DNA of 48,323 nt from Mariprofundus sp. (GCA_021772835.1 JAJFLE010000040.1:1-48323), one strand, 5' to 3'; positions 27,601 to 37,110 are shown, numbered from the stretch's first letter. Translations and numbers: made by a program. The notes: generated by a model from the sequence alone, not told the origin.

Positions 27601-29514
27601 TTATTTTTTATCGTTTTCATCCACAACTTCAGCATCAACCACATCATCATCGCTCTTCTTTGATGATGCATCCGCATCATGCGTTTCGCCGCCTTCAGCC
27701 GCTTCTTTCTGCATATCCTGGTAGATCGCTTCACCCAGTTTCTGCGCTTTCTCAGCCAGTTTTTCTTCTGCTGCAGTGATGGTGTCTTTATCGCCGCCTT
27801 CAATGGCTTTCTTCAATTCTTCCAGCGCATCTTCGATTTCTTTACGTGTGGCTTCATCCACTTTATCACCGTGCTCTTTCAGTGATTTCTCGGTGGAGTA
27901 AACCAGTGCATCAGCACGATTCTTCGCTTCGATCTGTTCTTTGAGCACTTTGTCTGCACCAGCATTGGCTTCTGCATCCTGCTTCATGCGTTCGATCTCT
28001 TCCTCAGTGAGGCCTGAACCGGACTCGATACGGATTGAAGTCTCTTTGCCGGTACCCTTATCCTTGGCATGCACGTGCATAATACCATTGGCATCGATAT
28101 CGAAAGTCACTTCAACCTGTGGCATGCCGCGTGGTGCCGGCGCAATACCTTCCAGGTTAAACAAACCCAGCTGCTTGTTGGCACTGAACAGGTCACGCTC
28201 ACCCTGAGCCACCTTGATGGTTACCGCAGTCTGGTTATCAGCCGCTGTAGTATAAGTCTGACTCTTCTTGGTCGGGATGGTGGTGTTCTTCTCAATAATC
28301 TTGTTAAACAGACCGCCTTCGACTTCAATACCGAGTGAGAGAGGTGTTACATCCAGCAGCAGTACGTCGGTAACTTCACCGGTCAATACCGCGCCCTGAA
28401 TTGCAGCACCAATTGCTACGACTTCATCCGGGTTCACACCCTTATGTGGTTCGGAGCCAAAGAATGCCTGAACCTTTTCCTGCACCAGTGGCATACGGGT
28501 CTGACCACCAACCAGCACAATTTCATGGATATCGGCAGCTTTTACGCCAGCATCCTTGAGTGCCTGCTTGCATGGTGCCAGAGAGCGTTCAACCAGATCG
28601 CCGACCAGAGACTCAAACTTGGCACGGGTCAACTTGATCAACAGATGCTTGGGACCGGATGCATCAGCGGTAATGAACGGCAGATTCACTTCGGTCTGCT
28701 GGCTGGATGAGAGTTCAATTTTGGCTTTTTCTGCTGCTTCTTTCAGACGCTGCAGAGCCAGTTTGTCGGCCATCAGATCAACACCGTGCTCTTTCTTGAA
28801 TTCTGCAGCCAGATATTTAATCAGTACCTGATCGAAATCTTCACCACCGAGGAAAGTATCGCCGTTGGTCGCTTTCACTTCGAATACGCCATCACCGATT
28901 TCCAGAATTGAAATATCGAAAGTACCGCCACCCAGATCGTAAACCGCGATCAGATGATTCTCTTCAGTTTTATCCAGACCGTATGCGAGCGCTGCAGCGG
29001 TCGGCTCATTAACGATACGCAGCACATTTAAGCCAGCGATGGCACCCGCATCCTTGGTTGCCTGACGCTGGGAATCGTTGAAGTAAGCAGGTACGGTAAT
29101 CACAGCATCTGTAACCGTTTCACCCAGATAATCTTCAGCTGTCTTTTTCATTTTCTGCAGAGTGATCGCAGAAATTTCCTGCGGGCTCATCTTCTTGCCG
29201 TCGGCTTCCAGCCAGGCATCGCCGTTATCGGCAGCCACGATAGGATAGGAGACCAGCTCATGATGATGTTTGGCTTCAGGTGAGCCGAACTTGCGACCAA
29301 TCAAACGTTTTACTGCATAAAAAGTATTATCCGGATTGGTAACCATCTGACGCTTGGCCGATGCGCCGACCAGACGCTCGCCGTTGGCAAATGCCACGAT
29401 TGATGGTGTGGTGTTATCACCTTCCGAGTTGGGGATTACTTTCGCTTTGCCGCCTTCCATCACCGCTACACACGAGTTGGTGGTACCCAGATCTATTCCA
29501 ATTACTTTAGCCAT
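27601..29514 (-). CDS. dnaK: Chaperone protein DnaK (Hsp70)
   Basis: 637 residues. Begins [26 protein letters not shown] and has the ATPase signatures [14 protein letters not shown] and [14 protein letters not shown], the linker [13 protein letters not shown], the substrate-binding domain and an acidic, low-complexity tail ending EVVDENDKK. Upstream is a sigma-32-like promoter at 29561-29588, and downstream a perfect stem-loop. Confidence 0.98.
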   Translation of the reverse strand: MAKVIGIDLGTTNSCVAVMEGGKAKVIPNSEGDNTTPSIVAFANGERLVGASAKRQMVTNPDNTFYAVKRLIGRKFGSPEAKHHHELVSYPIVAADNGDAWLEADGKKMSPQEISAITLQKMKKTAEDYLGETVTDAVITVPAYFNDSQRQATKDAGAIAGLNVLRIVNEPTAAALAYGLDKTEENHLIAVYDLGGGTFDISILEIGDGVFEVKATNGDTFLGGEDFDQVLIKYLAAEFKKEHGVDLMADKLALQRLKEAAEKAKIELSSSQQTEVNLPFITADASGPKHLLIKLTRAKFESLVGDLVERSLAPCKQALKDAGVKAADIHEIVLVGGQTRMPLVQEKVQAFFGSEPHKGVNPDEVVAIGAAIQGAVLTGEVTDVLLLDVTPLSLGIEVEGGLFNKIIEKNTTIPTKKSQTYTTAADNQTAVTIKVAQGERDLFSANKQLGLFNLEGIAPAPRGMPQVEVTFDIDANGIMHVHAKDKGTGKETSIRIESGSGLTEEEIERMKQDAEANAGADKVLKEQIEAKNRADALVYSTEKSLKEHGDKVDEATRKEIEDALEELKKAIEGGDKDTITAAEEKLAEKAQKLGEAIYQDMQKEAAEGGETHDADASSKKSDDDVVDAEVVDENDKK

Positions 29515-29560
29515 GGTTCTTGTACTCCTGATTAACTATCTAAACTTGTCTTGAGTTGTT

Positions 29561-29588
29561 TATAGGGGGGCTGTTTTTCGTTTTCAAC
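29561..29588 (-). promoter_or_regulatory. Sigma-32-type heat-shock promoter of dnaK
   Basis: On the minus strand GTTGAAA, a 13-bp spacer and CCCCTATA, closely matching the CTTGAAA-N(11-16)-CCCCATNT heat-shock consensus. It lies 47 bp before the dnaK ATG, giving dnaK its own heat-inducible start independent of hrcA-grpE. Confidence 0.7.
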
Positions 29589-29608
29589 CCCTTCATTCAT
29601 TATTTTTT

Positions 29609-29722
29609 TCCACCGCAGACGACACAAAGGTTGCAAAGGTAAGACAAACAATTCTATATAAAGGGTGTTTGCCACATATCTTGTTCCGCCTTGCCTTCCC
29701 CTCTGTGCTCTCTGTGGTGAAG
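29609..29722. repeat. Intergenic inverted-repeat element (CACCRCRRAG family), copy 3
   Basis: Left CCACCGCAGACGACACAAAGG, right CTCTGTGCTCTCTGTGGTGA, with imperfect inverted repeats, in the grpE-dnaK gap just upstream of the dnaK promoter. Confidence 0.55.
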
Positions 29723-29732
29723 GGTTTTCTAT

Positions 29733-30284
29733 TTAGGCTGCCGGGCCGCTGGACACAAGAACCTTGGCCGCACGGATCAAACGACCATGCAGGGTATATC
29801 CCGCCACATGCTGAGCAATCACCGTGCCTGCAGGTGCTTCATCAGGCATCTGGGTCAGTGCTTCATGCAGATGCGGATCAAACACCTCACCTACCGCATC
29901 AATGCGCTCGACCTGAAAACGTTTCATCATATCGTGCCAGCTATTGAGTGTAAGCTGTACACCTTCACGCACCACTGCTTCATTGCCCTCTTCGGCTTCG
30001 AGTGCACGTTCAAGGTTATCCACCACATCCAGCAGTGAAGTAGCAAACTTCTCAACACCGAACTTATGTGCATCCGCCACTTCACGCTGGGTACGCTTGC
30101 GCAGGTTTTCCATCTCGGCGTAGGTACGCACCAGCTTGTCTTTCAACTCAGCAATTTCTGTCTGGGCCGCTGCAAGCGGATCAATCTCTACTTCACTTAC
30201 TATTTCATTGCCGTTTTCATCCAGCTCAATGGCTTCTTCATTCTCAGCCACGATTTCGACTTCGGTTTCTTTCTTCGCTGTCAC
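29733..30284 (-). CDS. grpE: Nucleotide exchange factor GrpE
   Basis: 183 residues from a GTG at 30284, preferred because AAGGAG lies 9 bp before it and the protein then starts with the acidic, disordered stretch usual in GrpE. An in-frame ATG at 30371 would add 29 residues not typical of the family and would overlap hrcA. Core features: a long coiled coil (AAAQTEIAELKDKLVRTYAEMENLRKR), DLLDVVDNLERAL-like segment, and the beta-wing with VFDPHLHEALTQMPDEAPAGTVIAQ. Releases ADP from DnaK. Confidence 0.92.
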   Translation of the reverse strand: MTAKKETEVEIVAENEEAIELDENGNEIVSEVEIDPLAAAQTEIAELKDKLVRTYAEMENLRKRTQREVADAHKFGVEKFATSLLDVVDNLERALEAEEGNEAVVREGVQLTLNSWHDMMKRFQVERIDAVGEVFDPHLHEALTQMPDEAPAGTVIAQHVAGYTLHGRLIRAAKVLVSSGPAA

Positions 30285-30340
30285 TGATTCAATCTCCTTC
30301 TTACCTATAAAGCTGTTAAGCAAACGTTTCCAAATATTCT

Positions 30341-31360
30341 TCAAGCTCCAGTCAACATGCGACTCACCCATTTGGCCGTACAGTCCACTATCGGCATCAC
30401 ACGTTCATAATGCATACGCCTTGGCCCGATCACACCGAGCGTTCCAACAATATTCGACGGCCCCTCATATCGGGAGAGCACCACCGAAATCTGTTCCATA
30501 TTCACCAGCGCGTGTTCAGATCCGATGAACACCTTCACACCGCTCTCCTCAGACTCTACCTGTTTCACCAGATGCAGCAGCTGTTCCTTCTCTTCAATGG
30601 CCGTCATCAATGAGCGGATAGTCTCCACCACAGCGAATTCAGGCATTTCAAGCAACTGCCTCTGGCCACTGACAAACATGTCGCCCTGACCCTCTGTGGG
30701 GGCATCGGCCCAGCGTTTCAAGTCCTCAAGCAGATGGCGGATCTGAAGACGATCCGACTCCATCTCATGCTGCAGACGCACACGCACTTCTTCGAGATCG
30801 CAGCCGCTCAGCAGTTCATTCAAACGCTGTGAAATTTCATGCAACTGAGCTTCGCTGCTATCTCTGGGTCGCGCGATCAAACGGTTTTGCACTTCACCAC
30901 CATCGGTGACGATAACCGCCAACACTTTCTCCGATGAAACCGGTACCAGTTCAATACGATTGATACGATTAAAACCCTGCTCGTGCACCCACACCATACC
31001 TGCAAAATGTGTCAGGCTGGCCAGGTCATCTGTTGCTCGCTTAAGCAGCGCATTTCTTTCCGAAACACCCGACAGATGTCCTGATACTTTCTGTTCAAGT
31101 GTCTGATTCATATTTGCATCAACGGCCATCAGTGAATCAACAAAATAGCGCAGCCCGGTATCGGTCGGCACACGACCCGCCGAGGTATGCGGAGAAGCGA
31201 GCATGCCCAGTTTTTCAAGCTCGGCCATGACATTACGAATGGATGCCGGGCTCAGCCCCAGCTCCCTCTGATCAGCAAGCCTGCGCGATCCGACAGGTAG
31301 ACCTGTGCCCAGATAGGCCCGCACAACTTCGCCGAGTATATGTTCGTGTCGATCTTTCAT
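30341..31360 (-). CDS. hrcA: Heat-inducible transcription repressor HrcA
   Basis: 339 residues from ATG 31360 (a GTG at 31399 is in frame but gives an atypical N-terminus). N-terminal winged helix (EHILGEVVRAYLGTGLPVGSRRLADQRELGLSPASIRNVMAELEKLGML), then the GAF-like domain and the C-terminal IGPRRMHYERVMPIVDCTAKWVSRML. HrcA normally binds CIRCE elements; only a degenerate one is seen, at 31393-31419. Having both HrcA and a sigma-32-type dnaK promoter suggests dual control. Confidence 0.94.
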   Translation of the reverse strand: MKDRHEHILGEVVRAYLGTGLPVGSRRLADQRELGLSPASIRNVMAELEKLGMLASPHTSAGRVPTDTGLRYFVDSLMAVDANMNQTLEQKVSGHLSGVSERNALLKRATDDLASLTHFAGMVWVHEQGFNRINRIELVPVSSEKVLAVIVTDGGEVQNRLIARPRDSSEAQLHEISQRLNELLSGCDLEEVRVRLQHEMESDRLQIRHLLEDLKRWADAPTEGQGDMFVSGQRQLLEMPEFAVVETIRSLMTAIEEKEQLLHLVKQVESEESGVKVFIGSEHALVNMEQISVVLSRYEGPSNIVGTLGVIGPRRMHYERVMPIVDCTAKWVSRMLTGA

Positions 31361-31392
31361 GGGTATATGGGAACCACCTGCTTCATTAAGGT

Positions 31393-31419
31393 CTGGCACT
31401 CTAGCGCCGAGAGCACCGG
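31393..31419 (-). promoter_or_regulatory. Degenerate CIRCE-like element upstream of hrcA
   Basis: Minus strand CCGGTGCTC-N9-GAGTGCCAG. Spacing matches CIRCE (TTAGCACTC-N9-GAGTGCTAA); the right arm fits 7 of 9 positions and the left arm only 4 of 9. It lies 33-59 bp upstream of the hrcA start. Confidence 0.3.
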
Positions 31420-31424
31420 AAACA

Positions 31425-31937
31425 ATGCAGAGTATCCGTGAATTATTCGGTGACTCGAGTTACACTAACGCCATGATTCTTGTTTCCGTATCAGAACAGA
31501 TGCTCTACCACCGCCGTAAAACCGGCGTCGTCTACGCCTATCCCGTTTCCACCGCCACCAACGGCACAGGCAACAGAGAAGGGAGTCTTCAGACCCCGCT
31601 CGGCAAGCATCGCATCGCCAACAAAATCGGATACGAACTACCGCTTCTGACAGCGTTCAGCGCCCGTGAACCATTCACTATTTTTGACCCAGAAACAGAT
31701 GATCCCAGTCGCGACTGGATTCTCACCCGCATTCTGTGGCTGGAGGGTTGTGAAACCGGCAAGAACCGCCGCGGCAAAGTCGATACCCATGCGCGTTATA
31801 TCTACATCCACGGCACCCATGAAGAAGATAAAATCGGCACCCCTGCCTCGCATGGCTGCATTCGTATGTGTAATGAAGATATGCTCGAGCTGTTTGAAAA
31901 TTCCCATGTCGGTGAATCCGTTGGCATTAGAAATTAA
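31425..31937 (+). CDS. L,D-transpeptidase (YkuD domain)
   Basis: 171 residues from ATG 31425; an ATG at 31473 is the alternative and would leave only the catalytic domain. The YkuD signature is complete: His129 in YIHGTHEEDKIG and SHGCIRM with nucleophile Cys145. Such enzymes make 3-3 peptidoglycan cross-links or attach lipoproteins. I see no convincing signal peptide under either start, which is odd for a periplasmic reaction. Divergent from hrcA. Confidence 0.85.
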   Translation: MQSIRELFGDSSYTNAMILVSVSEQMLYHRRKTGVVYAYPVSTATNGTGNREGSLQTPLGKHRIANKIGYELPLLTAFSAREPFTIFDPETDDPSRDWILTRILWLEGCETGKNRRGKVDTHARYIYIHGTHEEDKIGTPASHGCIRMCNEDMLELFENSHVGESVGIRN

Positions 31938-32046
31938 TAGATGACCGCAATAACCCCCAAGCCGCTGAGCCAGTTTATTGGACAACAATCATGCAGCATG
32001 AAACACTCATCTCCTCATAACTCATTCACACGGACGCAATGAAACG

Positions 32047-32697
32047 ATGTCTGATGATTTTTCCGAAAAGCAGGATATTGATAAAGATTTTATTACGCAC
32101 TTCTCCAGGAATCACGCAACAGATCTCGACGACGGTGTACTTCTCGACGACTTGCTCAATGAAATCACTGTGCCTGAGCAGGCAGCGGATAAATCCCCCT
32201 TTAAAGAAGGGAACAATAATACATTCCTGTTATTGGCTCTTTTCCTTACTCTGCTTGCCAGCGGCGCCGTCTACTCCATCATAAATCCGAACAAGGCGGA
32301 TCAGAAACCTGCAGAAACAACCGTTGCCCGTGAAACACAAACTGCCGTTATTAAGTCTGTGCTGCAAATGCAACCAGCAAACAAAACACAGTCCGAGTCA
32401 GCAGTAGAGCAAACCTCATCTGCGGTCATAGTGAACAGCGAACTTGATTCAGAAACGGTTAAAAGAGTCGGCCCGCCCTGGGCATTGAACCTGGTGTCAA
32501 CTACCCAAAAACAAGCTGCAGACAAGCATGTCTCAACATTGAGATCCGCAGGTTATGCCGCAGAAGTGGTGGGCGTCACTATCAAAGGGACAGATTGGCT
32601 TCGCATTCGAATACCCGGTTTTGCCAGCGTACGCGAAGCCAATCTGGTCGCTGCTGAAATGATCACTTACCCGGACAGCTGGGTTGGCGGGCAATAA
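32047..32697 (+). CDS. Membrane-anchored SPOR-domain protein
   Basis: 216 residues: acidic cytoplasmic N-terminus (1-60), one membrane helix (about 62-84, NTFLLLALFLTLLASGAVYSII), a polar Gln/Thr/Ser linker, and a C-terminal SPOR domain (about 143-216, WALNLVSTTQKQAADKHVSTLRSAGYAAEV). SPOR domains bind septal, denuded peptidoglycan, so a cell-division role like DamX/FtsN is likely. Confidence 0.8.
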   Translation: MSDDFSEKQDIDKDFITHFSRNHATDLDDGVLLDDLLNEITVPEQAADKSPFKEGNNNTFLLLALFLTLLASGAVYSIINPNKADQKPAETTVARETQTAVIKSVLQMQPANKTQSESAVEQTSSAVIVNSELDSETVKRVGPPWALNLVSTTQKQAADKHVSTLRSAGYAAEVVGVTIKGTDWLRIRIPGFASVREANLVAAEMITYPDSWVGGQ

Positions 32698-32792
32698 TGA
32701 GACGTTTGACGGACAGAATCATTGCTCAGATCGACAAGATACACTCGCTGTTGGGCAAGATGTCTCTAGTCACGACTCGCAACCCAGCTTAA
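32697..32792 (+). CDS. Possible 31-residue peptide, stop-start overlap
   Basis: An ATG overlaps the TAA of the SPOR gene (TAATG) and reads MRRLTDRIIAQIDKIHSLLG... to a TAA at 32792. It is basic and may be amphipathic. No homology is recognised, and it may simply be chance or the remnant of a longer gene. Confidence 0.25.
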   Translation: MRRLTDRIIAQIDKIHSLLGKMSLVTTRNPA

Positions 32793-32802
32793 CATCAGGT
32801 TC

Positions 32803-34257
32803 ATGAACTCCCGTACTATCGCCAGAATTTCCGGCCCTGCTGCCGCGCTGCTCTGCTTTGCTCTGGTCGAGATTCCGGGAGAACCATTGGCAGCAGCTAT
32901 GCTGGGCATTGCATCCTGGATGGCGATCTGGTGGATATCGGAATGCGTACCACTGGCTCTAACCGCACTGATCCCACTCATATGCTTTCCTCTTTTTGGC
33001 ATTGTCAGTGGCCGAGAGATCGCACCCAAATACCTCAACAGTATCATCTTCCTGTTCATCGGTGGTTTTCTCATTGCTCAGGCCATGGAAAACACCGGTC
33101 TGCATAAACGTATCGCGCTGAATATGCTGGCACGATTGCATGCCAGCCCGCTGCAACTTGCGATTGGATTCTCCGTTGCCACGGCATTCCTCTCCATGTG
33201 GATTTCCAACACTGCAACAACCATGTTAATGGTGACCATCGCCCTGCCATTGCTGCAACGCCTGATGGAAGAACACGGCGTGGAACAAATAGCACCCATT
33301 GCCTCCAGCTTCCTGCTCATCATCGCCTACTCGGCCAATATAGGTGGTATGGGCACGCCTGTCGGCACCGCGCCCAATCTGGTTTTTTTGGAAAATATGC
33401 GCGTATCTGCCCCTGAAGCGGTGCCATCATTTCTGGAATGGATGATGATCGGTATTCCGATGGTGGTGGTCGGCCTTTGTATTCTGTTTGCAGTATTCGG
33501 ACCAAAACTGGCCAGACTCCCGTGGCAGGCATCTGATGGCTCAGCACTCAAACAGTCGTTAAAAGAGCTTGGGCCGATGCGTTTTGATGAAAAAGCGGTG
33601 GGCTGGGTACTTACGATAACAGCTATTCTGTGGATGAGTCGCAGTGACATTGATACCGAGAGCTTCATCATTCACGGCTGGGCCAGTCTGTTACCCTATA
33701 AAGGTGTGGACGATGGTACTGTGGCCATATTCATGGCCAGCCTGCTGTTCCTGTTCAAATCCAATAACGGCGAAGGCATCCTCAACTCCGGCTCCTTCCG
33801 CAGGCTACCGTGGGAAATCGTCATTCTGCTTGGTGGTGGTTTTGCACTGGCAGCTGGCATGCAAAGTTCGGGTTTATCCGGCTGGATTGGAAGCCAGCTC
33901 GTATTCCTCAGTGAAGTACCTCTGCCAGTGATGCTGTTGTGTATTGCTGCAGTCATTATTTTTCTCACTGAGATCACCAGCAACACCGCAACCACTCAGG
34001 TGATGCTGCCAATTCTGGCAGCGGTAAGCCTGGCCAGCGGACTCGACATCACCTCCACCCTGCTTGTCGCCACGCTATCGGCTTCGTGCGCATTTATGCT
34101 GCCTGTAGCAACGCCACCCAATGCCATTGTTTTCGGTACAGGCCATCTGCCTATGCAAACCATGGTCAAAGCAGGCATTCGATTGAACCTGATTATGATT
34201 TTTGCAGTCACGGCTATCATTTATCTTATTCGCCCTCTGCTTCCATTCATTAACTGA
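32803..34257 (+). CDS. DASS-family (SLC13) anion:sodium symporter
   Basis: 484 residues with about twelve membrane segments. The two repeat signatures of the divalent-anion:Na+ symporters are seen: FLSMWISNTATTMLMVTIALP (residues about 129-149) and ITSNTATTQVMLPIL (about 390-404), each with the SNT substrate/sodium motif, plus the late SCAFMLPVATPPNAIVFG. Substrate could be a dicarboxylate, sulfate or similar anion; the sequence does not say which. Confidence 0.88.
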   Translation: MNSRTIARISGPAAALLCFALVEIPGEPLAAAMLGIASWMAIWWISECVPLALTALIPLICFPLFGIVSGREIAPKYLNSIIFLFIGGFLIAQAMENTGLHKRIALNMLARLHASPLQLAIGFSVATAFLSMWISNTATTMLMVTIALPLLQRLMEEHGVEQIAPIASSFLLIIAYSANIGGMGTPVGTAPNLVFLENMRVSAPEAVPSFLEWMMIGIPMVVVGLCILFAVFGPKLARLPWQASDGSALKQSLKELGPMRFDEKAVGWVLTITAILWMSRSDIDTESFIIHGWASLLPYKGVDDGTVAIFMASLLFLFKSNNGEGILNSGSFRRLPWEIVILLGGGFALAAGMQSSGLSGWIGSQLVFLSEVPLPVMLLCIAAVIIFLTEITSNTATTQVMLPILAAVSLASGLDITSTLLVATLSASCAFMLPVATPPNAIVFGTGHLPMQTMVKAGIRLNLIMIFAVTAIIYLIRPLLPFIN

Positions 34258-34420
34258 CCTGAGAAAAACATCTGATCTGAATGCATCAGCAAGCCTTCAT
34301 TTTCGATCAGCGTGATTTAAAAAAAATGATTTACCCGTTGATGAACAAGCTCAAGAATTCACCTGCGGTTGCACAAACCGTCTTGATTTTCAGTGCTATC
34401 ATGTCAGGAGAATAACAACT

Positions 34421-34567
34421 ATGGGTCATCAAGCGCTTGATAACTCTATTTGGGAAAACAACGAATCCCCGAAACAGGATAAATTAAAACATAGCAGGCG
34501 ATTCGAGCTGAAGCAGCAACAAAAAAAGAAATGGGCTGACGACGAATGGGATGAGTGGAATGATTAA
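34421..34567 (+). CDS. Small, highly charged protein (48 aa)
   Basis: AGGAG at 34406-34410 precedes ATG 34421. The product, MGHQALDNSIWENNESPKQD then a Lys/Arg/Gln-rich middle, ends KKKWADDEWDEWND with three Trp residues in acidic repeats. Strong base/acid asymmetry and a terminator 60 bp later support a real gene. No family recognised. The rest of 34258-34704 has nothing else I can support. Confidence 0.55.
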   Translation: MGHQALDNSIWENNESPKQDKLKHSRRFELKQQQKKKWADDEWDEWND

Positions 34568-34626
34568 ATCCAGCAGTCTGATCACGTAACAAAACCCGGT
34601 ATGTCGACTCCCCGCGCCGGCTCTAA

Positions 34627-34666
34627 AGAAGCCTGTTGTTTCAAATAACAACGGGCTTCTCCTTTT
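34627..34666 (+). terminator. Rho-independent terminator
   Basis: AGAAGCCTGTTGTT, a 6-base loop and AACAACGGGCTTCT (one mismatch in 14), followed by CCTTTTCT; it closes the 48-aa gene. Confidence 0.8.
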
Positions 34667-34704
34667 CTGTCTATCTAAGCCCTGCGAATTGCAACGCAGC
34701 AGCG

Positions 34705-35016
34705 TTATTTACTACCCAGCCAACCACGGATTTCCAATTGAGTAGGAACGGCGACCTGAGCCAGAATAACATCTATATCAAAGGTTTTATTTCGATCCCA
34801 AATCTCGGCAATGGCATCACCACAGGCAGTCAGAAGGCGGGCATCCTCATGATCATTACAGGCACACTCGATCAATGAGTTCAGTGCTTCCTCGGAATCG
34901 AAATGGCCAAGATAAACAGCTGCCAAGTCACGATTTTCCAGCGATTCATTTCTATTGAGTAACATCTCCAGAAGAAACGCTGTACGTTCTTTTTCATTCG
35001 CAAAATCATCCAGCAT
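34705..35016 (-). CDS. Hypothetical HEAT-like helical protein
   Basis: 103 residues, predicted all-helical. The pattern NRDLAAVYLGHFDSEEALNSLIECACND followed by LLTACGDAIAEIWDRN looks like two HEAT/adaptin-like helical repeats, a fold often used in protein binding. No catalytic motif. Standalone; the 250 bp upstream (35017-35265) contain nothing I can support beyond AT-rich sequence. Confidence 0.6.
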   Translation of the reverse strand: MLDDFANEKERTAFLLEMLLNRNESLENRDLAAVYLGHFDSEEALNSLIECACNDHEDARLLTACGDAIAEIWDRNKTFDIDVILAQVAVPTQLEIRGWLGSK

Positions 35017-35265
35017 GCCAAGCTCCTAAAATAATCACAAACATGCTCAAAACACGGTATTATGCCAAGTACAATTTTCATGCCATGCAGCTGTCTATCT
35101 ATACTTGTAGATATCGACCCATACGTGAAAAAAAAAGATTATTACACTGGAATCATTGTGATTTCATCATCCATTACGAGGGTAGATATTTGATATTCAG
35201 ATTTAGTTATAAACAAATAACAGGCTAGCGCCATCTCACAATAAGAAACCCTTATCTCAGAGAGA

Positions 35266-36147
35266 TCACCACTTGATCAATAACCCTTCACGAGCCAGGT
35301 CAATTTCAGGGATATTGTATTTTCGTTTCTGCATACTGGCTTTGAATACTGTTTCCAGTGCATCATCACTACGTGTTGGTTCATGATGTGTGAGCAACAG
35401 ATGTTTGGCCCCGGCCTGCTCGGCCAGGTTCATGCATGAATTAAAAGTTCCGTGTCCCCAGCCCTTCTTGGCAGGGTACTCCTCTTCGGTATAGGAAGAA
35501 TCAGTTATCAATAGATCTACACCACGTATCTGTTCGATAATGTGATCGTTTTTCTGATCTGCCAATGACTGATACATATCGAATTCGTCATCGTCAGAAT
35601 CATAGATATTATATAACGGCTCATGATCGCCTGTAAAAAACATCGATTTTCCATTGCAGCTGATTCGGTATCCAAAGTTCACCACAGGATGATTCATCAT
35701 GACCGGCGTTACAGTAGTTTCACCAATCCTTACGGATTCACCTTCACGCAACGTGGTATAATCTATGTTTGCATTGAGTTCCGATTCCCGAATAGGAAAA
35801 AACCGGTACTGTAACTGGGCTGTTAAAATCTCCTCGATACTGTTCTGCCCGATCGGATCATAAGCACCGTAAATCGTGACATGATTGCCCGGGATGAAAA
35901 GCGGGATAAAAAACGGTAGCCCCTGAATATGATCCCAGTGTGAATGGGTATTAAATATATGGGCGCGTACAGGACCATCACCAAGCAAGGTCTGCGACAA
36001 TGGGAAAATGCCCGTGCCTGCATCAAGAATGATTAACTGGCCGTCATCGGTACGAACTTCAATACAGGTGGTATTACCACCATAACGGACAGTTTTCGGC
36101 CCCGGTGACGCAATCGAACCACGCACGCCCCAAAAACGCACCTGCAT
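35266..36147 (-). CDS. Metallo-beta-lactamase-fold hydrolase
   Basis: 293 residues. N-terminal MQVRFWGVRGSIASPGPKTVRYGGNTTC is typical of PhnP/RNase Z-like MBL proteins. The metal site is HSHWDH (about 86-91), with further ligands in MNHPVVNFGYR, FTGDHE, TDSSY and LTHHEP. Substrate is probably a phosphodiester or cyclic nucleotide, but this is not settled. ATG immediately follows the TAA of the HDOD gene, so the two are cotranscribed; a signalling role fits. Confidence 0.85.
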   Translation of the reverse strand: MQVRFWGVRGSIASPGPKTVRYGGNTTCIEVRTDDGQLIILDAGTGIFPLSQTLLGDGPVRAHIFNTHSHWDHIQGLPFFIPLFIPGNHVTIYGAYDPIGQNSIEEILTAQLQYRFFPIRESELNANIDYTTLREGESVRIGETTVTPVMMNHPVVNFGYRISCNGKSMFFTGDHEPLYNIYDSDDDEFDMYQSLADQKNDHIIEQIRGVDLLITDSSYTEEEYPAKKGWGHGTFNSCMNLAEQAGAKHLLLTHHEPTRSDDALETVFKASMQKRKYNIPEIDLAREGLLIKW

Positions 36148-37110
36148 TTATACGTTCACCGTATTGAGTAAGCTGCTAACTTCAGCTTCCAGGTTTTTCA
36201 AATTATTAACCACATCGGAAAGACCACATTTCAATCTGTTTTTTTCTGCTTCGGAAAAATCGCCAATACATGGATCACCATTATCCCCCAGCTGCATGCT
36301 TTTAACCACGGTATTGGCTGCAGCAACCGCCAATGTCAGGTCTGATGATTCATCCGTACAGTTGATATGTCCACGAATACAATCCACCAGTTCTTCGGGT
36401 AACTGCCAGCTCTCAGCCAGCATGGCTCCAACTTCTGCGCTGGTTAAACCCAAACGCTCCATTTCCACCTGATTAAGCGGCAACATACGCGCTCTGGCTT
36501 CCTGAATCACTGAAGCATACGTCGTTGGTTCAAATTGTACGAGTACAGCTTTACCAAAATCATGTAGCAGGCCACCGACAAAATAATCCGAGCCATCCCT
36601 GACCTTGAGCACATCTTTAGCCAAGTATTGGGCTACTGACGCTGTAGCCAGAGAATGAGTCAAAAAGGCGGACATATGCAATTCAGGAATACTCTGGCGA
36701 GGCAAGGTATCTACAGTGGCAATACTGACTGCCAGGTTTTTTACCGTATTCATGCCCAGATAAACCAGCGCATGTTGAACGGATGCAACATGCTGGGAAA
36801 GGGTGAAAAAAGCTGAATTAACCAGCTTAAGGATTTTCATCGTCATCACCGGATCGCGCTCAATAACTCTGACCAGATCCTTGGGACTGCAGTTGATATC
36901 GGCCGACATGGTCATGACCTGATGCACACTTTCCGGGAATGCCGGCATAGTTTCCACCATAGCAGCCAGACGCTGTTTTAAATTATCGCTACCTTGAGCA
37001 TCTCTTGCTGCTGTCATAAAAACTATCGCAGCAAGAACAGTGCCGTCTATTGGCCGAGCACTCACAAAACAGGTCAGCCTTGGCAAGCCACTCAATTGCG
37101 TTATTCTCAT
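36148..37110 (-). CDS. HDOD-domain signalling protein
   Basis: 320 residues from ATG 37110; ATG 37017 (289 residues) is an equally plausible start because the HDOD domain begins only after it. HDOD pattern: MPAFPESVHQVMTMSADINCSPKDLVRVIERDPVMTMKILKLVNSAFF, VQHALVYLGMNTVKNLAVS and FVGGLLHDFGKAVL. HDOD proteins act as non-catalytic scaffolds in chemotaxis, motility and c-di-GMP-linked control. Paired with the MBL hydrolase. Confidence 0.85.
   Translation of the reverse strand: MRITQLSGLPRLTCFVSARPIDGTVLAAIVFMTAARDAQGSDNLKQRLAAMVETMPAFPESVHQVMTMSADINCSPKDLVRVIERDPVMTMKILKLVNSAFFTLSQHVASVQHALVYLGMNTVKNLAVSIATVDTLPRQSIPELHMSAFLTHSLATASVAQYLAKDVLKVRDGSDYFVGGLLHDFGKAVLVQFEPTTYASVIQEARARMLPLNQVEMERLGLTSAEVGAMLAESWQLPEELVDCIRGHINCTDESSDLTLAVAAANTVVKSMQLGDNGDPCIGDFSEAEKNRLKCGLSDVVNNLKNLEAEVSSLLNTVNV

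Noticed and set aside
32697-32792. 31-residue frame as a truncated ubiquinone-hydroxylase (COQ7) start
   Set aside because: Only vague resemblance in a short basic helix; kept as a low-confidence small frame without a family.
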